Shown piece after piece: positions 36,217 through 46,902 of a stretch of 64,000 nucleotides of DNA; position 1 is the first letter of the stretch, and each line of letters begins with the position of its first letter. The position numbers and the translations under genes were made by a program. The notes below the pieces were generated by a model. It was given only the letters and a program-made list of their open reading frames with translations, ran no database searches and had not been told where the DNA came from. The stretch comes from Cymodocea nodosa (taxonomy: Eukaryota > Streptophyta > Magnoliopsida > Alismatales > Cymodoceaceae): assembly GCA_036874045.1 (NCBI GenBank), contig JAZBRI010000003.1, forward strand, positions 6,336,501 to 6,400,500, written 5' to 3'.

Positions 36217-38383
36217 TACATGAAAAATTTATAAATAGGAGAAAAGAATTAGAATTTTTTTCACAATTCATTCAATCTCAATCTTTTATTTCTTTTTCAC
36301 AAAACATACAAAGACATTAATTTTTTTTCAAGTTTCAATTCTCAAATTTCTTTAACTCTCAAATTTTATTTACAAAAATGATACACAACTTCAACAATGT
36401 TAGAGTGATGATTTTCTAATATTTTTCTCAAAATATTAATACTCTTAAACCATGAGAGTTAGAGTATCTTTAAGTACTATTGTTAAACTTAGAATAAGAT
36501 CTACTCTACAATTAAAATTTACAATAAAGATAAAAGATATGAAAGATGATACTATGGGTGGAAAAAGGTCTAGACATTTAGTTAAATGTTCATCTAAAAA
36601 TCTTGAAAAAAATAAAATAGTTTAAACACAAATTAATTTTAACTTTAAAAGTAAAATTACATAATGATTTTATAATATTAAGAATACTAAAGAACTACAT
36701 GCTAAATTTATTGTTATTCAAAATTTACTTATTAATTTAGATAATAGTCAACATTTTTAAGATTATATTTCATAAGTTTATTATCCATAATTTAAAAATA
36801 TTTCTAGAAATACAATTAGGCAATATATTATTGATCTTTATAATAAACTTAAAATGGAACTAATTAATATAATAGCTTTTATAAATACATCTATAACATA
36901 TACATTAGATATTTAGGAAGGTAGAATTAAAATAAGATATATTACTATATTACACATTTTATTGATGACAATTGAGTTTTACAAAAATATTAATATGATT
37001 TAGAATAATAAATCATCTACACAGTGCTTAAAATATTTTTTTATTATTATAAAATTTTTGAATTTTATGAAATTAAACAAAAAGTAGTAGTATTACATTT
37101 GATAATGCATCTAATAATACTGTAATTATCATTATGTTTAAAAATAAATTAACTCCAAATGGTTTTACTTTATTTCATCAAATAGGTATATATCATATAA
37201 TTAATCTTATAATTTAAGTAGGTGTTGAAAAAGTAAAATCTTTTGTAAAAAATATTAGAATTACATTAACTTATATTTTAACTAATGATAGACATTAACA
37301 AGAATTCACACCTATAATTTTAAAAAGAAAATAAAAATTTTAATAGAATAATATACCTCTTTTATATACATTAAGTACTTGTCTAAATATTAAGATTAAA
37401 ATAAAAATTGTTAGAAAATTAATAATTGCAATACAAAATTATTTAAATATAGAACTTAATGTAATAATTTAAAATATAAAAGAAAATTTAAACATGTTTG
37501 ATTTATATGCTACAAGATATAAACATAACAAACACAACATACATCTTATATATCAAAATAATCATCATCATCAATTTATGATTTTAGTATATTTGTTAAT
37601 GATTATAATGATTTTAGCTTAACAAATAGGTAATAATTAATTAAATTTAATAATACTAATCATAACTATTTAGTGAGAGAAAATATTAAATTTCTAGATT
37701 TTGATGTAAGTAATTAGTGAAAAAAATAAAAAGATACATTTCCTATTTTAATTTTAATGGCTAAAGATCTAGTAATAATTCTACTATAACATATGAACAA
37801 ATATTTAATATCAGTGATAACATATTAGATAACAAAAGAATAATGTTAAAATATGATATTTTATAAACTTTAATGTATGTTAAAGATTGAGAGTTTACTT
37901 ACGTTTGTAGATAACAATAGTAGGTTAAATTTCTAGATAGATTTGGAAATTTAAATATTTCAATGTATTTATGTGAATCAAATGTAATGTTTATGTCATA
38001 ACAAGTTACAATGTAATTTTAATTTTAATTCATAAATAAAATAAGTTATTTTAACTTTATAACTTGTGTTTAAAGGTGTTGATGAATAATGACTTGATAT
38101 TAATGTATTGATGTATTTATAAAAGAAATAATTTAGTTTTTTGTATTGAAAAGTTCAAATATTTTGATATAATAATATTTAAATTTAATTTAATATATTT
38201 ACTAAAAAAATATATTAAATGTTTTAAAAAGTTAGTTTACTAACCGGTAGGTTAACCCAAACCCAACCTTTATAGACTAGAGCAGACTGACTTTATAAAA
38301 TTTTTAATTTTTACGAACGAACCTGATCCGGCCCGTGGCCCGTACAGAAGTTTGTGGGCTGCCGGGCCTTGCATCTATCTCTA
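36217..38383 (+). pseudogene. Decayed Ac-like hAT transposase and right end of its element
   Basis: After a TATAAATAG-type box (36,230) and an AT-rich leader, scattered plus-strand stretches match hAT transposase. ITFDNASNNT (37,092-37,121) corresponds to the DNAS.N motif of the RNase H-like catalytic core; FHQIGIYHIINLII (about 37,167-37,215) to the C.AHI.NL motif; KVKSFVKNIR follows. FPILILMAKDLVI (about 37,738-37,780) matches the hATC dimerisation domain (YP.L..MARD.L), preceded by LDFDV. Many in-frame stops and frame changes are present and the zinc-finger N-terminus is not recognisable. The right end is GC-rich (38,310-38,383), finishing in CATCTATCTCTA. No matching left terminal repeat or 8-bp duplication was found. 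Confidence 0.72.
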
Positions 38384-38420
38384 CGTTATTTTACACAGGT
38401 ACCAGTATAATAAACACCAA

Positions 38421-38428
38421 AAACCCTA
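38421..38428 (+). promoter_or_regulatory. telo-box (AAACCCTA) of RPL14
   Basis: AAACCCTA at 38,421-38,428, 86 bp upstream of the RPL14 start codon. This element is frequent just upstream of or within the leaders of plant ribosomal-protein genes. A weak TATA-like TATAATAAA lies at 38,406. Confidence 0.65.
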
Positions 38429-38513
38429 GGCACTTCCGTTACGCGACGCTTCCATAATCTACTAGATCACCTCGCATCCAGGTGCTCTGCATTGCAACTG
38501 CGCACCTCCGAAA

Positions 38514-41500
38514 ATGGTAAGGATCGAACCTTTTTCACTCCCATCCACCCTTCTGTTTCTGTTCCCGAGTTAATCATCCTCTTTTACATCGTCCTCTCAT
38601 GAACTACAGACGTTCAAGCGGTTCGTGGAAGTCGGGCGGGTTGCGCTGGTGAACTACGGGAAGGACTACGGCAAGCTTGTCGTCATTGTCGACATCATTG
38701 ACCAGAATCGGGTATGATTTCCACCGATTCCGCATATTGTCATTATTTCTATGCTGATTTCGTGTAGTTCTCTACTGTAACGATCCGGAATTTGCACCCA
38801 TGCATTTTAGTTTGCATTGCAATGGCTGTGGTGCTTCCTCTTAAGAGTGATGTTATTGTTGTTTCTAATGAACAGCTGTACAACTGTGCCCTAACATAGT
38901 GTCTCAAGCAATCTGCGTGAGTATTTGAGGACGTTGCTTCTCAAATGATGTTCACAAAGCGCTAATTGAGCTGAGGCTGGGCAATATGTCAAACAGTCTT
39001 GTTTGGTGGCTAGGTTGGATGAATGTGACCAGCTAGATTGCTAATGTCTTGTCATGTCCTCGTTCTTTTGTCTGCTAATGGAACAACCAGCTATGCAGAG
39101 CCTGGATTCAAAATAATGATCTACCACTGCAGTAGCTTCATTTTTTCTATCAATGTTAGTACTTTGTGAGTAGATGCTGTGAATAGTGCATTTTGTAAGC
39201 GTGGTTGTAGTAACTTGAAATATGTAGATTGTCAGGAACTGAGGATCATAGTGTGGAATGACCATGCAATGATACTCTTGCCATCTCAAGTTATGGAAAA
39301 TGTTTATCCTAATAGGGAAAGTAAGTGGTTTTGCATAGTATCTAGTGACTACCTTTTGAACGTGGTACCTAGGAAATCCAATGTCCCAAGGATTTTAGAA
39401 CCATAATGAACATCAATATGGTAGAGTATAGGGGTTGTCAGTCCATTTTTTCAATCATTGACCTGAACCAATCTAATAATGCCACAATCAATCATTGAAT
39501 ATAACTCAATAATAAATAAATATACTTGAAAGAAAATGGAAAATTCTGAAAATTAAGAAATTTTCTAAAATGGGAAAATTCAAATACACATAACTATCAT
39601 GTTGGTCTAAAATGAAAAAAAATCAGATTTTAATTTATTCAAGTTTGGAGAATGTAGGCTCTTAGGTTGGTTCAATTGTATGTAACTTCATCCTTACATC
39701 TTTAATTCCACCTTCGTCTAGATTGCTTGTAACATTTCTTTCTATTTGCTTGAAAGAAGGAAAAATGAGTTGTCCCAACACTTTCTTGAATAATGGTCTC
39801 ATTCAAAGTTGTTGGACTAAATTTGGTGGGGTATATCATCTTTTTTGGTTCACATCTACTAGATCACTAACAAAATCAAGCTTCCCTGTAAAAAAATGTG
39901 CTAGTTTAATGAATAGTCTATCTCCTAGTATTGGAATTTGTGGCCTTGCCACAATTGAACGAAACCTATTGCACCAAGGCTTACCGTCATACAAGATTAA
40001 AAAATGTAAAAATAAAAATTTTCAATCTAAAATTAATTTAATTTAATATTAAATGATTGTTCATGATTTGAGCCATTAGAAACAAGTTAATCAAGGAAAA
40101 AGATGATCTCTAGATGACACTCCTTGAAAATGATAAGGGAAATGTGAAAGGTGGGGTATTAGCTTGGTTCAAGGTAAAAACTTATAAAAAAAGGAATAAC
40201 TGCGTAACATGATAATAATGATCTATTCATTTAACTATATGATAATGCAATTAAATGCTATAAAAACTATAATGCATAAAAAATACAACATTGATGAAAA
40301 GTGTTTTAAAAATCAGCTTGGATTGCAGACCAGTAGCCTGACCAGTCCCATTACTCCCTTTGGACTATTTTTTCAATTTGACTGGTGGACCAGTTGTACC
40401 AGACAATTGGACTATGGGAATCGATTATCAGTGGTTGGACCAACACTTTTGGTGGATGCCTTGGATTGACAAATTTGATTTCCTGACCTGGTTTGTTTTT
40501 GATCCTGCTGCCTGTGTTATATATCCTTTATTATTTTTAAACTCATTTGAGTTTAGACTTGATGGGATTATTCTATATAATTTTGAACAATGATGAAATC
40601 ATACGACTTATTTGGATTTATTATCAAGTAAAAAGGAAATATTTCGAATTTTATTGTTGCATATGTTATATGTGTGATACATCCTAGTTGGTTCATTTGT
40701 CAATTTTACTTATTTTCACCTTGGCTGGTTGGACTGGTTGGTTCATTGGTTCTAATGGTTTAAACGTTAAAATGATCAATCCAAGTGTCTCTGAACTGTT
40801 AGGCTTGCTGGTTCATAGTCCAGCCCATCCAATCAACCAATCATGTCTAAGTTTCAAGCATTACATGTCATGGATTTGTTGCCATATATGTTTAATGTTT
40901 GACCCCCTATATTTGTAATGCCCTGGATTTTACATAACAGAAGATATTCCTCGCATGCCACAATTTCTGTTGATGTGTAGTCTTGTGTACACATGATTAG
41001 TGCTACCCAAGGAATCTATCTTTGGTCCTTACGGTAGAAAACATCTACCGCTAAGTCTTACTGATTTAGTGGCCAACAATAACAATAATAATTCAATAGA
41101 TAAATAATGACATGCATTTATATAATTGCCAAAACAATAAACATGAAAATTCCAATAAACAGTACTTATTTTCTTTAAACACCTCAACCGTTCATTTGTC
41201 TGAATTGCTAACTTGGGTCTGCCTTGGCTTGCAATACATCCCACACTTTGTTTTGAATTATCATAGCTGGTAGCAAGCTACATGTCCAAACAGCTAACCA
41301 GATAAGGATTCCTACCTATCTTGTGTGTATACAACATTGGAATTTGTTTGACAAAAACTTGTGAATGACAAACAGAAAAAAAATCATAAATTTCACATTC
41401 ATTAGTACATTTTTAATTCTTCTTAGTTCTTATTCTTCTTTCTTTATGTCATCCTTATATCCTTTCTTTGCTTATAATCTTGTCCTTATTTCTTATCGTA

Positions 41501-43610
41501 TTTAAGCTTTGCTTATAACTTTCCTATCTTAAACTTAATTTTTTGGTTATTTTACCCCTACCTGAAGCAGTTGGCATTGACTGTTATATGATCATATATG
41601 TTTGACCTTCATCTGTCTTTTAATCTTATTAAGAAAATTACATAAATTGTCAAAAAATCATATTTAATCTAAGTTTGCAATGAACACTTTTTGTATAATT
41701 CGAGTTTTCTTTACTAGGTACATGTCACACCACCTTATCAAATGGTGTCCTGTACTTGGTAGACTTATCATTGCTATACTAGGTTCCTCTTGAACACCCT
41801 TCTAGCCTAGCCTTGTTAGGCTATGCGTGGTGCCTTGTCCATGGCTTTATTGCCTTAAGCATTATTTACTTTAGTATTCCTTCAATCCTTTACAATCTTT
41901 ACTTATTTATTTATGGTCCTAGGTTATCATTGAAACTTATTTAATAAACACATAAAACGTCAAACTAAAACAATTACCATATACTAGATTGGTCGACTGT
42001 GTCTTATCAATTGACTTGGTGATGGACCACTTGATTTGATCAATCAGATGGACAATGGGTACCAAGTATCTAGTTTCTGATACATAATGTAAAAACCACC
42101 ACTTCTTAATAGCCATACAGGTCATGCATTGGTAGATCGATTGGTTAATTGGTCTTGCATACTGAAGAAACCCAAGGCCTTAGCCTCTTACTTTCTCCAT
42201 CCCTTTTGGGTTTCCTTCCTTTTACTCTCTACAATACTAAAACATCCACAACTATGCATAGATTTGTTAGAATATCAAGAAAAATCCATCAAACAATCGA
42301 AACCCTGATTTACATCAATTCTACATATTTACATAAAATCCTCCTAAAACCTCTTGAATTCCAAGCTACCAGATGCAAAACATAACCTTAGTCGTTAAAA
42401 TTTTCAAACCAAATCTTGAATGAATCATCATGAAAACCATAAGCGTATCTTCTTTATCATCCAACTCCTATTACTAACATGGTTCAATCATCTTTTGAAA
42501 GTACAACTGTAAAGGTTTCAAAAACTTAAACTTGGCAAACTTGGGATGATCCAAATCTTTTGGGTTGTATTCTTCACCTTGCGTTCTCTCGTTCTCCTTC
42601 TGATTCCTCTGCTTTCATGCCTTCTTCTTTCTCTCCCGTGTTTCTCTTTCTTTACCAGTGATTCATAGGCAAAATGTAATGAAAGGAATGTTGAAGGTTG
42701 TCTAGGTTGAACGAGCCTTGAAATGTGGATGATTAGGTACAAGATGGCTAGGACTTAATGGCCTTGTGTAGGTCTGGTGGGTCAACCAACAACAAGCATT
42801 CCCACCGTGTTTTATCCTTCCTTCAAACCCCCTTGATGTGGATGACCATTCGGTCTTCCGTTTCAGGTGGCTTTTCTATTTTCTTCCCAAATTTCTTTCC
42901 ATTTTTTCATATTTTCTTTTTTTATCATTTTTCCTGATTTGAAAATTTTGGGGTCTTACAGTAACACGTACAGTTTGTACGTGCAAACATTAACTGAAAA
43001 CATACCACCTTTTCAGTGTAGTTAGTTCCTTGGGCCTAATGTAGGATAAACAAGTGTATTACCTCTACTTGCTCTCATATTTTGAGCGTTGTATGGTTGC
43101 TTTGCCAGGCCCTTGTTGATTCTCCTGACACGGTTCGTTGTCAAATGAATTTTAAGAGGCTAGCTCTGACTGATTTGAAAATCAATATCAAGAAAATGCC
43201 AAAAAAGAAGAATCTGATTGCTGCCTTGGAAGATGCAGGTATATCTTTGTTTTCTTGTTCATCACGATACGATGCATTTTAATTTGTATAAAGTACCCCA
43301 AAATCTACATTAATTCTCAGATATTAAGAACAAATGGGAGAACAGCTCATGGGGAAGGAAGCTAATTGTTCAGAAGAGAAGAGCTTCTCTTAATGACTTT
43401 GACAGGTTCAAGGTCATGTTGGCAAAGATCAAGGTTTGATGGAGAACTTATCCCCAAATTGCTCATTTGATTGGCATTATCTTGGTCGTTTATATCAGAT
43501 TTTTAACTTAAATCTAAATATCTGATCGGATGCTTTCCATTTTTTTCCGTCAGAGGGCTGCTGCCGTCAATCAACAGCTCGCAAAGCTGAGAAAGGAAAA
43601 CAAAGCCTAA
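38514..43610 (+). CDS. RPL14: 60S ribosomal protein L14 (eL14), five exons
   Basis: Encodes eL14, a cytosolic large-subunit ribosomal protein. Exons: 38,514-38,516 (ATG alone), 38,610-38,711, 43,109-43,238, 43,321-43,433 and 43,554-43,610, all with GT..AG introns. The product is 134 aa, the usual plant length: [20 protein letters not shown] (residues 3-22, KOW-type fold), [20 protein letters not shown], then [20 protein letters not shown] and a basic C-terminus ending LRKENKA. The first exon codes only for Met, an arrangement I can support from the splice sites. Intron 2 is about 4.4 kb and holds repeats and a probable solo LTR, while the other introns are 82-120 bp. No stop or frame problem is seen, so the gene looks functional. 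Confidence 0.97.
40330..40860. repeat. Degenerate GGACCAGT/GGTTGGACT-rich repeat in RPL14 intron 2
   Basis: Words such as GACCAGT, GGTTGGACTGGTTGG and CCAATCAACC recur in both orientations at 40,330-40,450 and 40,690-40,850. They resemble the subterminal zones of a transposable element, but no terminal repeats or protein were found. A related word (TTAACTGGTTCAACC) occurs at 59,876. Confidence 0.4.
40914..42960. mobile_element. Probable solo LTR in RPL14 intron 2 (about 2.05 kb)
   Basis: The segment starts TGTAATGCCCTGGATTTTAC and ends AAAATTTTGGGGTCTTACA; the reverse complement of the end (TGTAAGACCCCAAAATTTT) resembles the start, giving the imperfect TGTAA...TTACA inverted ends common in plant LTRs. 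No gag or pol, primer site or polypurine tract accompanies it, so it would be a solo LTR left after recombination. The flanking 5-mers (ATATT, GTAAC) do not match, which weakens the call. The host intron is still bounded by intact splice sites. Confidence 0.5.
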
Positions 43611-44190
43611 GATGGTAGGTAGTCGTTGGACATTTTTTGTTCGATCAATCTTATCTTTTGTTTTACGGAGTTGTAAGAATCGAGCTTTTTACGTCGCTTT
43701 GATATTTTGTATTCCCACAGATGTAAGTTCTTAGAGGTGCTGTTTCATAAGTATGACTAACAATGAATGATGCGCAGAAAGTTGTAAGAATTTGGTTAGA
43801 CCTTATCTTTGGTTTTATTATCGTGGTCAATTGCGTTACTCGTTTGAGGAATTGATATTGATCGTTTCCGCATTTTTCAACGTGTACTTCACCGATACGA
43901 ACTGACGTATGGGTGCTTTGTAGATCTGTTTTGGTCTCTATTTTCCTCATACTTCCAGATATACATTCAGGCATGGCCGGAGACAATCGTTATTTATCAC
44001 TAGGAAGAAATAAAAGATAATAAATAATCTGTATGTCGAAATCAACTTGTTTCATTCTCAAAACAATGTCTACGTAGAGGCTCAAGCGTGGTAAAGAAGA
44101 GAAAACAAAAATGGAGTAATCCTGTTTCATACGTCCATGTGTGGGAAGTGTGTATAACATAACAACTACTTTATTCTAAAGGACAACTAT
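43611..44190 (+). other. RPL14 3' flank
   Basis: The 3' untranslated region probably extends a few hundred bases from the TAA at 43,608; AATAAAAGATAATAAATAAT at about 44,007-44,026 offers poly(A)-signal-like words. No separate gene was seen, and the open frame at 43,663-43,986 on the minus strand lies in this flank and matches nothing known. Confidence 0.4.
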
Positions 44191-44196
44191 TTTAGC

Positions 44197-44609
44197 TTAG
44201 CAATTAGCTAAGGATGCGTTTGACAAACGCGTCGTAGTATACCAGCTGTGCATTTCATTGTACGACATGGCTGGTGCGAGGTAAACATGAGGGTGCTGCA
44301 CAGGTCTCAGGCCGTGACAAGGAAGATCTCCCAATCTCCTATCGAAGAACATCTTGCCCTCGCTGCGATGGGCCGGTCGCCCCACTCTCATGGAAATCCG
44401 TCGGAATACCTCCACACAAGTAGCACAGACGGATGGCTGGTCTCCTTTCACGAGCACGGAAGTCACTCGAACACTTCCTCCTACCTGCACAAAGAAGAGA
44501 GACGTCAATGTAGCCTCCTCACACACGTGAGCGGATCGGATCCCCTGGTGGACGAGAAATAAAATCTTCTCTCTCCTCCTCCAACAAAAAAAAAAAAAAA
44601 AAAAAAAAA
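44197..44609 (+). other. GC-rich segment ending in AATAAA and a 24-base A-run: possible retrocopy
   Basis: A sharply delimited block of high complexity and GC content (about 44,210-44,555) in an AT-rich gap is followed on the plus strand by AATAAA (44,558-44,563) and, 22 bp later, A24 (44,586-44,609). This is the anatomy of a polyadenylated transcript copied back into the genome. The plus strand is open for about 104 codons and the minus strand for 109, neither recognised. No clear target-site duplication was found by eye. A real minus-strand gene is the alternative. Confidence 0.35.
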
Positions 44610-46700
44610 TTAAAAATCCATATCATCACTAGGTACAAGTAACAAAACTTAAATAATTGCATTATAAATTTGAGTATCTTGAAAATACATTTGCATCTAA
44701 CAAATTGATATTTATATACTTGGTAGATTCTTTTTGCATGTAAAGCTTGTGTAATTGGATAATAATTTTGTTGAATCATGTGATAGTTATTCTAAATTGG
44801 TTACCATGATCGGTGATATATTAGTATAGGATATAGATAAGATGATTCAAGATAGTATACATTACATCTGATCAACACAATATATATGCTATAATTATTA
44901 TTATGGCCTTTGATTCTATATTGATTCAATATATCATCATCCTTGATATATATCAAATCAATTATAGAATTACCCATTTATTATAATTAACAGTATTTAT
45001 GAAAGTACCAATAAATAAATATGTTCTATATTATTAATGTTATAAGACCATGCGTATTTAATACATATGTAATATACGTATTATTAGCAATGTACTTAAT
45101 ATATTAATTATCGTATCATTATTATGTAATGATATCGATTATAAAATTATTAATATATACATATAGATTAGTTACTACTATTAATTGCTTATTATATATA
45201 CTAATAACATATTAATTTATATTTTTTAAAAAGTTGAAGTTCTTATCAAAACACCACTCTTAATTTACTATTTCTTTTCTAATTTACATTTACAGTACCA
45301 TTCTTTTATTTTACAGTTACGGTATCATTCTTTAAAGATCTAATCTTTTAAACACACCTTAAATCTATGGATGAATATTTTGATTTCCTAGTTCATGTTG
45401 GATAACGGATAAGAATAACTTCTTGGTTCCTAAGAATAATTACCTTTTGACAATAAATAACTACAACTTGTCATCATTCACTGTACCTAATCTTCAAGCA
45501 TCCTATCAAACATATAACATGCATTAAACATTTTACTAAGAATCATTTGAGCATTTGAAAACCTCCCATTCAACCGTTTAATTAACATACACAAACATTT
45601 ATTGAAATGAAAGTTCATCCAAACATTTTCATTCACAAAATGCCTCAAATCACCACGGACAACCAGATGCACCTCAATCCATTCATTTCACAAATAAACC
45701 TAACACACATTTTAGCAATATCATTAAAACAAACAATGATGCATATATACCACAGGGAGCTAGAGCTAGCTACCTATATTCAACACTCATTACTTCTAGT
45801 TGATCCTCTAACGTGGGTAAGTAGTGGAAACATAAAAAAGGGGGGGGGGGAAGAAAATGTTGACTATTTATAGTCTAAGTGGGACAATTTTGCTTAGAAT
45901 AGTGTGAAAGATGGCATAATGACCGCTTGAGAGAGCTATCAAGACTTGTTGAAATCATTTTGGGCAAATATGGCTTGGTTAGAAATTATATTATCATTGT
46001 TTATGATTAATTTTTAACGAGAGAAGGCAAAACTGACAACGGGTCTCAAATAATTAGAAAAGAGGGGATAGTATTTACATTCAATTATTTAGTAACTAAG
46101 GTCTTGTTTTTCAATTATTAAAGAATTTGACATAAGGTAATCTTTCGTGGTCATTACATCTGACATCTACGAAGGTGGATTTACACCTACTATCAAATAC
46201 TTACTATTGTAAGAACTTTAGAGTTAACTGTGTTTTAGCAGTAACAGAATCAGAATGGGTGACCATCTGAGAAGTTCTTAAGTATTAGTATTAGCTCTAC
46301 TTAAGTATTGGCAAGTTGTAGGTATGTGCACCACTTATCTAATTCACGTGCCAACATTACAGACCTTGTCTTAGTTAGTAATCTTAATCGAGTTGGTGGA
46401 TATGGCCACTTAAGGTATCATTAATTAATTTAGAATCTCTGCAAGACAAAGTATGTAATATTTGGAAAAATCTATCATGTTAAAGCCTAATAAGATCTCT
46501 TACAAGCTCTCGCCTCTTTGGATATTCTTGATGTACCAGGTCATTTGAGTGTCCGTTAAGATTTACTTATTATCATACTTCTACAGGATAAATAAAAAAA
46601 AAAATTTGACATCTACAACAACAAATAATTCAATAGTCGTAATTCTTCTCTCACAACCTTATGTCATTTTCGTCGGAATTATTGAATTTCTATGATTTTC
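44610..46700. other. AT-rich intergenic sequence
   Basis: No gene recognised. A G11 run at 45,840-45,850 and an A-run at 46,589-46,601 are the only obvious simple repeats. A 61-codon minus-strand frame at 45,487-45,672 has no known relative. The last 100 bp should hold the PPR gene promoter. Confidence 0.4.
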
Positions 46701-46902
46701 GCTTCATCGACGTAACATCAACGTGTAATTTCCTCTTCCCCTGGGCTTCATTGTAGTTTCAAAAACCCTCGGTACCTGCGAAAGTTCAAACTTTTGTTTC
46801 CTCGTTGCGACGAGCATGCAACCGATGGATCGTCCGAAGGAACGTCTCTTCTTCACGATCGATGGATGACCACAAGTCATCTCGCCGCCACCCTCCGTCT
46901 CA

